From Arthrobacter sp. MYb229 (GTDB taxonomy: Bacteria; Actinomycetota; Actinomycetes; Actinomycetales; Micrococcaceae), in the NCBI RefSeq assembly GCF_002975405.1, contig NZ_PCPS01000001.1, positions 744,001 through 808,000 of the forward strand: DNA of 64,000 bases, read 5' to 3'. Every line of letters begins with the position of its first letter. Within the stretch, counting starts at the first letter, position 1. Positions 1 through 11,018 of the stretch are shown in pieces. Below the pieces are notes generated by a model. It ran no database searches. It was not told the DNA's origin and worked only from the letters and a program-made list of their open reading frames with translations. A program made the position numbers and the translations under genes.

Positions 1-2
1 TT

Positions 3-2753
3 ACCGGCTTGTCCGGATCGGGCAAGTCATCGCTGGCCTTCGACACGATTTTCGCCGAGGGGCAGCGCCGCTATGTCGAATCCCTGTCCGCCTATGCGCG
101 CATGTTCCTGGGCCAGGTCGACAAGCCGGATGTGGACTTCATCGAAGGGCTTTCCCCGGCCGTGTCGATCGACCAGAAGTCCACGAGCCGCAACCCGCGG
201 TCCACCGTGGGCACCATCACCGAGGTGTATGACTACATGCGCCTGCTCTGGGCCCGCGTAGGACGCCCGCACTGCCCCGAATGCGGGGAACCCATTTCGA
301 AGCAGTCGCCGCAGCAGATCGTCGACCAGCTGCTGGAGATGCCGGAGAAGACCCGCTTCCAGGTGCTTGCCCCGGTGGTGCGCGCCCGTAAGGGCGAGTT
401 CGTGGACCTGTTCGCCGAACTCTCCTCCAAGGGATTCTCCCGTGCCCGGGTCGACGGCAAGACCATTCAGCTGACCGAGCCGCCCAAGCTGGCCAAGCAG
501 GTCAAGCACACCATCGAGGTGGTCGTTGACCGCCTCGCCATTAACGACACGGTGCACCAGCGGCTGACCGACTCGGTGGAAACCGCACTGAACCTGGCCG
601 AGGGCCGCGTGCTGGTGGACTTCGTGGATCTGGAAGAGGACGACCCGAAGCGCGTCCGCGCGTTCTCCGAGAACCTCGCCTGCCCGAACGAGCACCCGCT
701 GGCCATCGATGAGATCGAACCCCGAACCTTCTCCTTCAATAACCCCTTCGGCGCCTGTTCGGCCTGCAGCGGCATCGGCACCAAGCTCGAAGTCGATGAG
801 CACCTGATCGTCCCGGATGCCGAGGTCAAACTGGCCGACGGGGCCATCGCGCCGTGGTCCTTGGGCAAGGCGACCACCGAATACTGGAACCGGTTGATCG
901 AGGGGCTCGGCAAGGAGCTGGGCTTCAGCATGGACACCGCCTGGAAGGACCTGCCGGCACCGGCGCGCCAGGCGATCCTGAACGGCAAGGACCACAAGGT
1001 CGTGGTGCAGTACAAGAACCGTTTCGGCCGGGAGCGCAAGTACTCCACCGGGTTCGAAGGCGTCATCTCCTACGTGCACCGCAAGCATGAGGAAACCGAA
1101 TCGGATCACGCGCGCGATCGCTACGAGCAGTACATGCGCCAGATTCCGTGCCCTACCTGCGGCGGCGCCCGGCTGAACCCGGCCTCGCTGTCGGTGCTGA
1201 TCGGCGGCAAGTCGATCGCGGCGGTGGCGGCCATGGATTTGCGCGCGGCGGCCGAATTCCTCACCACCTTGGAGCTGAGCGACCGCGAGGCGCAGATCGC
1301 CACCCAGGTGCTGAAGGAAATTGGCGCGCGCATGAAGTTCCTGCTGGACGTGGGCCTGGAATACCTGACCCTGGAACGCGCCGCGGGCACCCTGTCCGGT
1401 GGCGAGGCGCAGCGCATCCGCCTGGCCACGCAGATCGGTTCCGGCCTGGTCGGCGTGCTCTACGTGCTGGACGAGCCCTCCATCGGCCTGCATCAGCGCG
1501 ACAACCGCCGGCTGATCGAAACCCTGCTGCATCTGCGTTCGCTGGGCAATACGCTGATCGTCGTCGAACACGATGAGGACACCATCGCCGAGGCGGATTG
1601 GATCGTGGATATCGGTCCGGGTGCCGGGGAGCACGGCGGCGAGGTAGTCCATTCCGGCTCGCTGGAGGGGCTGAAGGAGAACACCCGCTCGCTGACCGGC
1701 GACTACCTCTCCGGACGCAAGCAGATCGAGCTGCCGAAAAAGCGCCGCAAGGCCGACAAGAAGCGCATGCTCAAGCTGGTGGGCGCGAAGGAAAACAACC
1801 TGCGGGACGTCACCGTGGAGTTCCCGCTGGGCGTGCTGACCGCGATTACCGGTGTCTCGGGTTCGGGCAAGTCGACGCTGGTCAACGACATCCTGTACAA
1901 GGTGCTGGCCAATAAGCTCAACGGCGCCAAGCAGGTTCCCGGACGCCACACCCGGGTGCTGGGCCTGGAGCACCTGGACAAGGTCGTGCACGTGGACCAG
2001 TCGCCCATCGGGCGCACCCCGCGGTCGAACCCTGCCACCTACACCGGGGTCTTCGACAACATCCGCAAGCTCTTTGCAGAGACCAATGAGGCGAAGCTGC
2101 GCGGCTACCAGCCGGGCCGATTCTCCTTCAACGTCAAGGGCGGGCGCTGCGAGTCCTGCTCGGGTGACGGCACGCTGAAGATCGAAATGAACTTCCTGCC
2201 GGATGTCTACGTGCCGTGCGAGGTCTGCCAGGGCCAGCGCTACAACCGCGAAACCCTGCAGGTGCTCTACAAGGGCAAGAACATCTCGGACGTGCTGAAT
2301 ATGCCGATCTCCGAGGGCGCCGAGTTCTTCGCCGCGTTCACCCCGATCGCCCGCCACCTGAAGACCCTGGTCGATGTGGGACTGGGCTATGTGCGCCTGG
2401 GGCAGCCGGCCACCACGCTTTCCGGCGGCGAGGCGCAGCGTGTGAAGCTCGCCGCGGAATTGCAGAAGCGTTCAAACGGCCGCTCCATCTACGTGCTCGA
2501 CGAACCGACCACCGGTCTGCACTTCGAAGACATCCGTAAGCTGCTGCTGGTTCTGCAAGGACTGGTGGACAAGGGAAACACCGTGTTGACCATCGAGCAC
2601 AACTTGGACGTCATCAAGTCGGCCGACTGGGTGATCGATCTGGGGCCGGAAGGCGGCTCGGGCGGCGGAACGATTTTGGCCACCGGAAGCCCGGAATCCG
2701 TGGCGAAGGTCGACGAATCGCACACCGGAAAGTACCTGGCCGAAATTCTCTAA
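3..2753 (+). CDS. uvrA: UvrABC excinuclease subunit A (5' end outside window)
   Basis: ATPase subunit of nucleotide excision repair; it recognises bulky DNA lesions with UvrB. The reading frame is open from base 3, where [10 protein letters not shown] is the first Walker A motif, so the start lies left of the window. About 916 codons remain. Visible parts: Zn-binding CPEC near residue 91 and later CxxC pairs (ACSAC, CPTC, CESC, CEVC), first ABC signature [10 protein letters not shown] near residue 461, second Walker [10 protein letters not shown] near 614, second signature LSGGEAQRV near 804 and Walker [11 protein letters not shown] near 827. This duplicated ABC ATPase with zinc modules is diagnostic for UvrA. 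uvrC follows two genes later, so repair genes are grouped here. A 776-codon open frame on the opposite strand is only a codon-bias shadow. Confidence 0.97.
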   Translation, partial: TGLSGSGKSSLAFDTIFAEGQRRYVESLSAYARMFLGQVDKPDVDFIEGLSPAVSIDQKSTSRNPRSTVGTITEVYDYMRLLWARVGRPHCPECGEPISKQSPQQIVDQLLEMPEKTRFQVLAPVVRARKGEFVDLFAELSSKGFSRARVDGKTIQLTEPPKLAKQVKHTIEVVVDRLAINDTVHQRLTDSVETALNLAEGRVLVDFVDLEEDDPKRVRAFSENLACPNEHPLAIDEIEPRTFSFNNPFGACSACSGIGTKLEVDEHLIVPDAEVKLADGAIAPWSLGKATTEYWNRLIEGLGKELGFSMDTAWKDLPAPARQAILNGKDHKVVVQYKNRFGRERKYSTGFEGVISYVHRKHEETESDHARDRYEQYMRQIPCPTCGGARLNPASLSVLIGGKSIAAVAAMDLRAAAEFLTTLELSDREAQIATQVLKEIGARMKFLLDVGLEYLTLERAAGTLSGGEAQRIRLATQIGSGLVGVLYVLDEPSIGLHQRDNRRLIETLLHLRSLGNTLIVVEHDEDTIAEADWIVDIGPGAGEHGGEVVHSGSLEGLKENTRSLTGDYLSGRKQIELPKKRRKADKKRMLKLVGAKENNLRDVTVEFPLGVLTAITGVSGSGKSTLVNDILYKVLANKLNGAKQVPGRHTRVLGLEHLDKVVHVDQSPIGRTPRSNPATYTGVFDNIRKLFAETNEAKLRGYQPGRFSFNVKGGRCESCSGDGTLKIEMNFLPDVYVPCEVCQGQRYNRETLQVLYKGKNISDVLNMPISEGAEFFAAFTPIARHLKTLVDVGLGYVRLGQPATTLSGGEAQRVKLAAELQKRSNGRSIYVLDEPTTGLHFEDIRKLLLVLQGLVDKGNTVLTIEHNLDVIKSADWVIDLGPEGGSGGGTILATGSPESVAKVDESHTGKYLAEIL

Positions 2754-2844
2754 AACCTCAAATCCCGAGCGAGGCGGACCCGCTGAATATGCGTTTTCAG
2801 TTATGGATTCCTAACGTGAGTCCGCTTCATGGGATGATGTCTAA

Positions 2845-3549
2845 GTGAATATGTCGGTAACAAGCGTGCTCTTTGATCTGGACGGGACTCTCGTGGACCC
2901 TGCAGGTTCCATTACTTCCGGAATTCGTCATGCCCTCGTGGCGCATGATGTCGCCGATCCCGGCGAGGAAGCCGTCGAGGCGTTGGTGGGTCCACCGCTG
3001 CAAATCGGTCTGCGCACCCTGGACGGTGTCACCGACGAGAATATCGATCAGATCATCGCCGCATACCGTGCCAGGTACGCGGCGGTGGGCATGGCCGCCT
3101 CGCGGGTTTACCCGGGACTGCGCGAACTGTTGGCTGCGCTCCGCGCGGCCGGAATCTACGTGGCAGTGACGACGGCCAAGCCGGAGCCCATTGCACGGGA
3201 CCTGATCGGCAAGCAGGGTCTGGATTCCTTGCTGGACGCCATCTTCGGCAACGCCTCGGAGCACGGATCCTTGGGTGCGAGCAAGACGCATATCGTCCGG
3301 GCCGCGCTCCAGGCGGGCGAGCTGGATCCGGCACGTACCGTGGTCGTCGGCGATCGCTACTACGACCTGGATGCGGCGCGTGAAAACTCGGTGGCATCGA
3401 TTGGTGTCAGCTGGGGTTTTGCGCTTCCCAACGAGTTGGACGCGGCAGACCACCTGGCCGATAGCGTGCCTGAGCTCGCCGTCCTATTGCTGGGTGAAGA
3501 ACGTGCTGCGGCGCTCAACGGACAGCCGATGCAGGAGGGCCTGTACTAA
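2845..3549 (+). CDS. HAD-superfamily phosphatase, phosphoglycolate phosphatase-like
   Basis: Small HAD phosphohydrolase (about 234 aa). The nucleophile motif DLDGTLVD lies at residues 12-19, motif II is in TTAKPEP near residue 110, and the C-terminal Mg-binding motif VVGDRYYDLDAARE lies near 168, with an alpha-helical cap between motifs I and II (subclass IA). Family members dephosphorylate phosphoglycolate, PPi or nucleotides; the substrate cannot be read from the sequence. The GTG start at 2845 gives the full frame and an ATG two codons later is an alternative. Its stop overlaps the next gene's start by one base (TAATG), so it is co-transcribed with the acyltransferase. Confidence 0.85.
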   Translation: MNMSVTSVLFDLDGTLVDPAGSITSGIRHALVAHDVADPGEEAVEALVGPPLQIGLRTLDGVTDENIDQIIAAYRARYAAVGMAASRVYPGLRELLAALRAAGIYVAVTTAKPEPIARDLIGKQGLDSLLDAIFGNASEHGSLGASKTHIVRAALQAGELDPARTVVVGDRYYDLDAARENSVASIGVSWGFALPNELDAADHLADSVPELAVLLLGEERAAALNGQPMQEGLY

Positions 3550-4220
3550 TGAGCCTCTACACCATGACCCGCTCCTCGATCCGCGGCATGCTGCACACCC
3601 TGTGCCGTCCGGAGATTACCGGGGTCCACAACGTTCCCAAGGAAGGCGGCTTCATCGTCGCCTCCAACCACTTGTCGTTCCTCGACTCGATTATCGTGCA
3701 GGCGTTGACCCCACGCGATGTCGCGTTCTTCGCCAAGGCCGAATACTTCACCACTCCCGGCCTCAAAGGCAAAGCCATGAAGACCTTTTTCGAATCCGTC
3801 GGGTCCATCCCGGTGCAGCGCGGTGAGCAGGCGGCCTCCGTGGCGGCCCTGGACTCGCTGGTGGAGATCATCGAAAACGGAAGCGGCATCGGCATCTACC
3901 CGGAGGGCACCCGGTCACGCGACGGCAAGCTCTACCGTGGCCGGACCGGAGTGGGCTGGCTGGCCCTGACCACGGGTGTCCCGGTGATCCCGGTGGGACT
4001 GATCGGCACCGAGAAGCTGCAACCGGCCGACACCAAGGGCATTCGCCCGACGAAGTTCTCCATTCACTACGGGGAGCCGCTGTACTTTGACCAGCTGGGC
4101 CGCAAGCATCCGCTGCCCGAACGCCGCCGCGCGACGGACCGGATCGTTGACGCGATCGCCGAGCTGAGCGGTCAGGAACGTGTGGACTCGTACAACCAGT
4201 TGCCACCGGACGCGAAGTAG
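3549..4220 (+). CDS. 1-acyl-sn-glycerol-3-phosphate acyltransferase family protein
   Basis: PlsC-type acyltransferase (223 aa) that would add the second acyl chain to lysophosphatidate or a related acceptor at the membrane. The catalytic H-x4-D motif is NHLSFLD with His41 and Asp46; the substrate-binding block YPEGTRSRDG lies near residue 117; the PVIPVGL block follows. An AGGAGG ribosome site lies nine bases before the ATG, inside the preceding phosphatase gene, and start and stop overlap (TAATG), so the two are translationally coupled. uvrC follows after two bases. The acceptor is not certain: several PlsC paralogues occur per actinobacterial genome. Confidence 0.87.
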   Translation: MSLYTMTRSSIRGMLHTLCRPEITGVHNVPKEGGFIVASNHLSFLDSIIVQALTPRDVAFFAKAEYFTTPGLKGKAMKTFFESVGSIPVQRGEQAASVAALDSLVEIIENGSGIGIYPEGTRSRDGKLYRGRTGVGWLALTTGVPVIPVGLIGTEKLQPADTKGIRPTKFSIHYGEPLYFDQLGRKHPLPERRRATDRIVDAIAELSGQERVDSYNQLPPDAK

Positions 4221-4222
4221 CC

Positions 4223-6160
4223 ATGGCAGATCCAGCCAGCTACCGTCCGAAATCATCGGATATCCCCACTAAACCGGGTGTCTACCGCTTCCGCGACGAG
4301 CACGGCCGGGTCATCTATGTGGGCAAGGCCCGTGTCCTGCGCAATCGGTTGGCCTCATATTTCATCAACCCGGAACGCCTGACCGCTAAAACCCGCACGA
4401 TGGTGTTCACCGCGGCCAGCGTCGAATGGACAACCGTCGGATCCGAGCTGGAGGCGCTTCAGCTCGAGTACACCTGGATCAAGGAATACACCCCGAGATT
4501 CAATATTGTCTTCCGCGACGATAAGACCTATCCGTACCTGGCCATCACGATGGACGAACAATTCCCGCGCGCCCTGGTCATGCGCGGGGACAAGCGCAAG
4601 GGCGTGAAGTATTTCGGCCCGTTTTATCCGGCCAAGGCGATCCGCGAAACTCTCGATACGCTTTTGCGCGTCTTCCCGGTACGCACCTGTGCGCCCGGGG
4701 TCTTCAAGCGTGCCGAAGCCTCGGGCCGCCCGTGCTTGCTGGGGTATATCGATAAATGCTCCGCGCCCTGCGTCGGTCGGATCTCTCCAGAAGACCACCG
4801 AGCCCTGGCCGATGACCTGTGTACCTTCATGGGTGGCGAAGCAGGGAAGTTCACCCGCGAGCTGACCGCGCAGATGCAGGCTGCCGTCGCCAATCTTGAA
4901 TACGAACAAGCAGCCCGCTACCGTGATGACATCGCCGCCCTGAACAGGGTTTTCGAGCGCAATGCGGTGGTGCTTGCCGAGAGCACCGAAGCGGATATCT
5001 TCGGCATTCATGCCGATGAGCTTGAAGCCGCGGTGCAGGTCTTCCACGTGCGCGACGGCCGTATCCGCTCGCAACGCGGATGGGTGGTCGAAAAGGTCGC
5101 CGACCTGACGGACGCTGAATTCGTCGAGCAGCTGCTCACCCAGGTTTATGCCGATCATGCCGACCGGATCCCGCGTGAAGTTCTGGTGCCCACCTTGCCC
5201 GATGACATTGAAGATGTCACCACTTGGCTGACCGAACTGCGTGGCTCGAAGGTTTCCCTGCGCGTTGCGCAGCGTGGTGACAAGGCGGCGCTGGCCTCAA
5301 CCGTGGTGGAGAACGCCGAGCAGGCGCTGCGCCTGCACAAGTCCAAACGTGCCGGTGATATTTCGACCCGTTCGGCCGCGATGCAGGAACTGCAAGAAGC
5401 GCTCGGTGCCGAAACCGCCCTGTTGCGCATCGAATGTTACGACGCGTCGCATACGCAGGGGACCAACGTCGTCGCCTCGATGGTGGTTTTCGAGGACGGG
5501 CTGCCCAAGAAGAGCGAATACCGAAAATTCTCGATTACCGGTGATGCCGCGCGTGATGACACGGCGAGCATGTACGACGTGATCCACCGACGCTTTAGCC
5601 GGTACCTGAAGGAAAAAATCGACCCGGACACTTTCAGCACCGGCGAGGTTGAGCCCGGAACCAGCGAAGTGAAGAAATTTGCTTACCCGCCGTCCTTGGT
5701 GATCGTCGACGGTGGCCCGCCGCAGGTGGCCGCGGCTCAAAAAGCCCTCGATGACTTGGGGATTGATGATATTCCCGTCGTTGGCTTGGCGAAGCGGCTC
5801 GAAGAGCTTTGGCTGCCGGAGGACCCATTCCCGGTGATCTTGCCGCGTGCTTCGGCGGCGTTGTACCTGGTGCAGCGCCTGCGCGATGAGGCACACCGCT
5901 TTGCCATTACCTTCCACCGCGCCAAGCGTTCGAAGTCGATGATTTCCTCGGATTTGGATGCCGTTCCGGGCTTAGGCAAATCGAAACAGGAAGCGCTCCG
6001 TAAGCACTTTGGATCGATGAAAAAGATCCGGGCCGCGTCCTTGGAGCAGCTCATGGAGGTCTCTGGAGTCGGGGAAAAGCTTGCGACTTCCATCAAAGAA
6101 TCCTTGGAAGATACTTCACGTGCGGGTGTGAACATGACTACCGGTGAAATTCTCGACTAG
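4223..6160 (+). CDS. uvrC: UvrABC excinuclease subunit C
   Basis: Dual-incision nuclease of nucleotide excision repair. At 645 aa it is of typical length. Domains in order: GIY-YIG nuclease (GVYRFRDEHGRVIYVGKA at about 19-36), a UVR domain contacting UvrB (NLEYEQAARYRDDIAAL at about 225-241), the RNase H-like C-terminal nuclease containing ECYDASHTQGT near 405 and VIVDGGPPQV near 493, and tandem helix-hairpin-helix motifs (VPGLGKSKQEAL, VSGVGEKLA) at the C-terminus. It begins two bases after the acyltransferase stop and is followed after nine bases by rapZ, the order also seen in M. tuberculosis (uvrC-rapZ-yvcK-whiA). Confidence 0.98.
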   Translation: MADPASYRPKSSDIPTKPGVYRFRDEHGRVIYVGKARVLRNRLASYFINPERLTAKTRTMVFTAASVEWTTVGSELEALQLEYTWIKEYTPRFNIVFRDDKTYPYLAITMDEQFPRALVMRGDKRKGVKYFGPFYPAKAIRETLDTLLRVFPVRTCAPGVFKRAEASGRPCLLGYIDKCSAPCVGRISPEDHRALADDLCTFMGGEAGKFTRELTAQMQAAVANLEYEQAARYRDDIAALNRVFERNAVVLAESTEADIFGIHADELEAAVQVFHVRDGRIRSQRGWVVEKVADLTDAEFVEQLLTQVYADHADRIPREVLVPTLPDDIEDVTTWLTELRGSKVSLRVAQRGDKAALASTVVENAEQALRLHKSKRAGDISTRSAAMQELQEALGAETALLRIECYDASHTQGTNVVASMVVFEDGLPKKSEYRKFSITGDAARDDTASMYDVIHRRFSRYLKEKIDPDTFSTGEVEPGTSEVKKFAYPPSLVIVDGGPPQVAAAQKALDDLGIDDIPVVGLAKRLEELWLPEDPFPVILPRASAALYLVQRLRDEAHRFAITFHRAKRSKSMISSDLDAVPGLGKSKQEALRKHFGSMKKIRAASLEQLMEVSGVGEKLATSIKESLEDTSRAGVNMTTGEILD

Positions 6161-6169
6161 CCTTGAGGT

Positions 6170-7063
6170 ATGACCACCGAGTATGAAGCTGTAAAACCTC
6201 CGGAATCCGAACTCGTGATCGTCACCGGCATGTCAGGCGCCGGTCGAACCACGGTGGCCCACGCACTCGAAGACCTTGGCTGGTATGTGGTGGAGAACCT
6301 GCCGCCATCCATGCTGGGTATGCTCACCGAGCTGATGAGCCGTTCCCAAGGAACCATTCCACGATTGGCAGTGGTCATGGATGTGCGCTCCAAAGATCTC
6401 TTTCCAGAGATTCGTGAATCTCTGGCGCTGCTCACCAGCGGCGGGGTGAAGTACCGCCTGGTCTACTTGGACGCCAGCGATGAGGTCCTGGTCCGGCGCT
6501 TCGAACAGGGTCGCCGTCCGCACCCGTTGCAGGGCGACGGGCGGATCGTCGACGGCATCAAGCGAGAGCGGGACGTGACTGGACCGTTGCGTGAAGCCGC
6601 TGAACTCATTCTGGACTCCTCATCCATGTCGGTGCATGACCTGGCGCGTTCGGCGAATGAGCTATTTGCCGAATCGGGTCCGATCATTTTGCGGATCAAC
6701 GTTATGAGCTTCGGGTTCAAATACGGCCTGCCCACCGACGCCAACTACGTGGCCGACGTGCGCTTCATTCCGAACCCGCACTGGGTTCCGGAATTGCGTC
6801 CGCAAACCGGCAAGGACAAGGAAGTCTCGGACTACGTCCTGCGTCAGCCGGGGACCAATGAATTTATCGAAAACTACCTTAAGGCACTGGAGCCAGTGTT
6901 CGAGGGGTATCGGCGAGAGAATAAGCACTACGCGACGATTGCCGTTGGCTGCACCGGCGGCAAGCACCGCTCCGTGGCAACGACCATTGAATTGGGGCGC
7001 CGACTGGCGCAGCTGCCCAATGTGCGAGTGAATATCACGCACCGTGATTTAGGCCGGGAGTAG
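6170..7063 (+). CDS. rapZ: RapZ/YvcJ-family P-loop nucleotide-binding protein
   Basis: RapZ family protein (297 aa). In E. coli RapZ is an RNA-binding adaptor controlling GlmZ and cell-wall precursor synthesis; in Gram-positives the homologue YvcJ is an NTPase whose role is less clear. The P-loop is GMSGAGRTT at residues 20-28: the usual lysine is arginine here. The conserved C-terminal block [10 protein letters not shown] lies near residue 263. It sits six bases before yvcK, with whiA behind, the highly conserved actinobacterial order. Function by orthology; the RNA partner is unknown in this group. Confidence 0.95.
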   Translation: MTTEYEAVKPPESELVIVTGMSGAGRTTVAHALEDLGWYVVENLPPSMLGMLTELMSRSQGTIPRLAVVMDVRSKDLFPEIRESLALLTSGGVKYRLVYLDASDEVLVRRFEQGRRPHPLQGDGRIVDGIKRERDVTGPLREAAELILDSSSMSVHDLARSANELFAESGPIILRINVMSFGFKYGLPTDANYVADVRFIPNPHWVPELRPQTGKDKEVSDYVLRQPGTNEFIENYLKALEPVFEGYRRENKHYATIAVGCTGGKHRSVATTIELGRRLAQLPNVRVNITHRDLGRE

Positions 7064-7069
7064 TCTTCG

Positions 7070-8095
7070 ATGGCATTCGCAACGGGACCAATCCCGATTC
7101 AGGGTCTTACCCGGCCCGATGATATGCGCAACCCCTCGGTGGTTGCGTTGGGTGGTGGGCATGGCCTGTCTGCCTCGCTTTCGGCGCTCCGCCGGCTCAC
7201 CACGGAACTGACCGCCGTGGTGACCGTGGCCGATGACGGTGGAAGTTCCGGAAGGCTGCGCGGTTCCTTCGATGTGCTTCCCCCGGGGGACCTGCGCATG
7301 GCGCTGGCCGCCTTATGTGACGATAATGACTGGGGCCGCACCTGGCGCGATGTCATGCAGCACCGGTTCCAATCGGATGAGCATCCAGAAGAGCCGCTGA
7401 ACGGCCATGCGGTGGGCAACCTGCTGATTCTCGCGCTCTGGGAATTGCTTGATAGCCCGGTAGCTGGACTGCGCTGGGCCGGCGCGTTGCTGGGCGCACG
7501 TGGCCAGGTGCTGCCCATGAGCACCGTTCCGCTGTCGATCCATGGTGAAGTTCTTGAAGCGGACGAAGTCACCGATACCCTGATCAAGCGTCGCATAGAT
7601 GGCCAGGCGCAGTTGGCCGCGGCGGGTGGCGGGGGACTGGTCTCCAAGGTGTATTTGGAACCTGACGGAGCTCCGGCCTGCCCCGAGGCGTTGGACGCGA
7701 TCGAATTGGCCGACTGGATCATTCTGGGTCCAGGGTCGTGGTACACCTCGGTGCTTCCGCACTTGTTGCTGCCCGATATGCGTCAAGCCATCGCAGATAC
7801 CACGGCGAAAAAACTGTTGACCATGAATCTATCCGTCGATACTGCCGAGACCTCCGGAATGGATGCCGCCGCGCATCTAGAGGTTTTGGGACGTTACGCC
7901 CCGAACGTTCAATTCGACGCGATTATCGCTGATGAATCGCGGGTTCGTAACAAGGAGAGATTTGAGCTGGCAGCGCAAAAACTCGGGGCACGTGTCTTCT
8001 TTAGTAGAGTAGGTGTATCTGACGGTCGTGCCGAGCACGACCCGTTGCGCTTAGCGGCGGCCTATCATGAGGTGTTTACCGCAATAGGATCCTAA
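7070..8095 (+). CDS. yvcK: YvcK family gluconeogenesis/cell-shape factor
   Basis: YvcK (CofD-like/UPF0052 fold, 341 aa), which binds UDP-sugars and is needed for growth on gluconeogenic carbon and for normal peptidoglycan synthesis in Bacillus and Mycobacterium. The N-terminal nucleotide-binding motif VVALGGGHGLSASL is at about residues 24-37 and the VADDGGSSGRLR motif at about 58-69; the LGPGSWYTSVLPHLL block lies near 222. The ATG is six bases after the rapZ stop, so they form one unit. A 20-residue tail precedes the glycine-rich motif, so a start a little downstream (ATG at 7124) remains possible. Confidence 0.95.
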   Translation: MAFATGPIPIQGLTRPDDMRNPSVVALGGGHGLSASLSALRRLTTELTAVVTVADDGGSSGRLRGSFDVLPPGDLRMALAALCDDNDWGRTWRDVMQHRFQSDEHPEEPLNGHAVGNLLILALWELLDSPVAGLRWAGALLGARGQVLPMSTVPLSIHGEVLEADEVTDTLIKRRIDGQAQLAAAGGGGLVSKVYLEPDGAPACPEALDAIELADWIILGPGSWYTSVLPHLLLPDMRQAIADTTAKKLLTMNLSVDTAETSGMDAAAHLEVLGRYAPNVQFDAIIADESRVRNKERFELAAQKLGARVFFSRVGVSDGRAEHDPLRLAAAYHEVFTAIGS

Positions 8096-8122
8096 TCGGA
8101 TCTATGTAAGGGAGTTTGATTC

Positions 8123-9103
8123 ATGGCATTGACGGCTTCCGTCAAAGACGAGCTGTCGCGGGTTGAGATTCGCAAGCCATCGGTGCGCAAAGCCGAGGTT
8201 TCGACCATGCTCCGCTTCAGCGGCGGACTGCATATTGTCTCCGGGCGAATAGTAATCGAGGCTGAGGTTGACTTAGCTGCGACCGCTCGCAGGCTCAAGG
8301 TCGCCATTGGCGAGCTCTACGGACACGACGCGGAGATTGTCATGGTCTCCGGTTCCGGCATCCGTAAGGGCAGCCGATACATCGTGCGCGTCGCTAAGGA
8401 CGGCGAAGTTTTGGCACGCCAAACCGGGCTTCTCGACCAACGTGGACGGCCGGTACGTGGTCTGCCCTCGGTCATCGTCAACGGTTCCACGGCCGACGCC
8501 GAAGCGGTGTGGCGTGGCGCGTTCTTGTCCCACGGTTCACTAACCGAACCGGGACGAAGTTCGGCACTTGAAATTACCTGCCCCGGCCCAGAGGCCGCAC
8601 TCGCCCTGGTCGGTGCGGCTCGACGCCTGGACCTGACCGTCAAGGCGCGTGAGGTACGCGGGGTGGACCGAGTGGTGATTCGCGATGGCGATGCCATCGC
8701 CCAACTCCTGACACGCATGGGCGCACACGACGCACTGATGGTGTGGGAAGAACGCCGGATGCGCAAAGAAGTCCGCGCCACCGCAAATCGGCTAGCGAAC
8801 TTCGACGATGCGAACCTGCGCCGCAGCGCGCAAGCTGCTGTGGCTGCCGGTGCACGCGTGGAGCGCGCACTGGAGATTCTTGGCGACGAGGTGCCTGAGC
8901 ACCTGCGTTACGCCGGGGTGCTTCGCCTGGAGCACAAGCAAGCGTCGCTGGATGAATTGGGCCGCATGGCCGAACCTCCAATGACCAAGGACGCGATTGC
9001 CGGCCGGATCCGCAGGCTCTTAGCCATGGCGGATAAAAAAGCTGGTGATCTGGGAATACCTGGTACTGAGTCCAGTGTTCCAGTAGATGAACTGGAACAG
9101 TAA
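8123..9103 (+). CDS. whiA: WhiA, sporulation/cell-division transcription regulator
   Basis: WhiA (326 aa) combines a degenerate LAGLIDADG homing-endonuclease-like N-terminal domain with a C-terminal helix-turn-helix. In Streptomyces it acts with WhiB at sporulation promoters; in non-sporulating actinobacteria it is retained near rapZ and yvcK and affects division. The typical start [15 protein letters not shown] and the C-terminal DNA-binding segment ([23 protein letters not shown], roughly 275-297) are present. A GGGAG site precedes the ATG. A nine-base-arm inverted repeat overlaps its last codons (see separate entry). Confidence 0.97.
   Translation: MALTASVKDELSRVEIRKPSVRKAEVSTMLRFSGGLHIVSGRIVIEAEVDLAATARRLKVAIGELYGHDAEIVMVSGSGIRKGSRYIVRVAKDGEVLARQTGLLDQRGRPVRGLPSVIVNGSTADAEAVWRGAFLSHGSLTEPGRSSALEITCPGPEAALALVGAARRLDLTVKAREVRGVDRVVIRDGDAIAQLLTRMGAHDALMVWEERRMRKEVRATANRLANFDDANLRRSAQAAVAAGARVERALEILGDEVPEHLRYAGVLRLEHKQASLDELGRMAEPPMTKDAIAGRIRRLLAMADKKAGDLGIPGTESSVPVDELEQ
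9076..9099 (+). terminator. Hairpin overlapping the 3' end of whiA
   Basis: Perfect arms TGTTCCAGT and ACTGGAACA separated by AGATGA, inside the last codons of whiA, followed by GTAAAAAG rather than a T-run. It could be a weak terminator or processing site separating the rapZ-yvcK-whiA message from sodA. Because it is coding sequence, chance cannot be excluded. Confidence 0.3.
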
Positions 9104-9165
9104 AAAGTGTCCCCGCGGCAGACCTTCCGCGGAGATTCAACCAATTGAGAAGATTGAGGAGAATC

Positions 9166-9795
9166 ATGGCTGTCTATTCACTGCCAGAACTGCAGTATGA
9201 CTACGCTGCACTGGAGCCGAACATCTCGGCTCGCATCATGGAGCTGCACCACTCGAAGCACCACGCAACCTACGTTGCAGGCGCTAACTCGGCGTTGGAG
9301 CAGCTGGCAGAAGCCCGCGAAAAGGGCGAATTCGGCAACATCCCGAAGCTTTCGAAGGACCTGGCGTTCCACTTGGGTGGACACACCAACCACTCGATCT
9401 TCTGGAACAACCTCTCACCAGAGGGTGGCGACAAGCCAGTAGGCGAGTTGGCAGCGGCCATCGACGAGTTCTTCGGCTCCTTCGACGGATTCCGCGGTCA
9501 CTTCACCGCTTCGGCCATGAGCCTGCAGGGCTCGGGCTGGGCAATTCTGGCCTACGAGCCGCTAGGTGGCCAGCTGGTCATCGAGCAGCTGTACGATCAG
9601 CAGGGCAACGTCCCAGTGGGAACCATCCCGCTGCTGATGCTGGACATGTGGGAGCACGCCTTCTACCTGGACTACGTCAACGTCAAGGCTGACTACGTCA
9701 AGGCCTTCTGGAACATCGTGAACTGGGCCGACGTCCAGGCTCGCTTCGAAGCCGCTCGCACTGGCGCTGCTTCGCTGGTGGTTCCAGGTAAGTAA
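9166..9795 (+). CDS. sodA: Superoxide dismutase (Mn/Fe type)
   Basis: Cytosolic superoxide dismutase converting superoxide to oxygen and peroxide; 209 aa. Metal ligands are visible: His28 in MELHHSKHH, His76 in HTNHSIFW, and Asp160/His164 in [11 protein letters not shown]. The ATG at 9166 is chosen because GAGGAG lies just upstream and the protein then begins [13 protein letters not shown] as in the family; an in-frame upstream codon at 9145 would add seven residues without a ribosome site. Mn is favoured by the general Gram-positive pattern, but the metal is not proven by sequence alone. It stands alone between whiA and gap. Confidence 0.95.
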   Translation: MAVYSLPELQYDYAALEPNISARIMELHHSKHHATYVAGANSALEQLAEAREKGEFGNIPKLSKDLAFHLGGHTNHSIFWNNLSPEGGDKPVGELAAAIDEFFGSFDGFRGHFTASAMSLQGSGWAILAYEPLGGQLVIEQLYDQQGNVPVGTIPLLMLDMWEHAFYLDYVNVKADYVKAFWNIVNWADVQARFEAARTGAASLVVPGK

Positions 9796-9827
9796 TTATT
9801 GCCGAATTAACCTTCTGGTAATTCAGC

Positions 9828-9856
9828 TCACATTCTCCGCGAATTTCGCGTAGGAT
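9828..9856 (+). promoter_or_regulatory. Candidate gap promoter
   Basis: A -10-like TAGGAT at 9851-9856 lies 17 bases after TCACAT at 9828-9833. Transcription would start near 9862, giving a leader of about 130 bases that begins with the strong hairpin at 9868-9900. The -35 match is weak; the call rests on the -10 and position. Confidence 0.35.
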
Positions 9857-9867
9857 GTATCAGGTGT

Positions 9868-9900
9868 GTTGCAGACCTCGTGTTTCACGAGGTCTGCAAC
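9868..9900 (+). promoter_or_regulatory. Perfect 15-bp hairpin in the sodA-gap interval
   Basis: Arms GTTGCAGACCTCGTG and CACGAGGTCTGCAAC, perfectly complementary, with a TTT loop. No T-run follows, so it is a poor intrinsic terminator. It lies 73 bases after sodA and 95 before gap, directly downstream of the candidate gap promoter, so it may be a 5'-end stabilising stem of the glycolytic mRNA. A U-less terminator for sodA is the alternative. Confidence 0.6.
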
Positions 9901-9931
9901 TCACGACACAACGGAGTGTCCTCTTAGATAA

Positions 9932-11002
<1,071 letters not shown>

Positions 11003-11018
11003 TCGATAACCTAGAGAC

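Noticed and set aside
27-2357. 776-codon open frame on the minus strand opposite uvrA
   Set aside because: It mirrors uvrA codon bias; the product is Arg/Gly/His/Gln-rich without any family motif or ribosome site.
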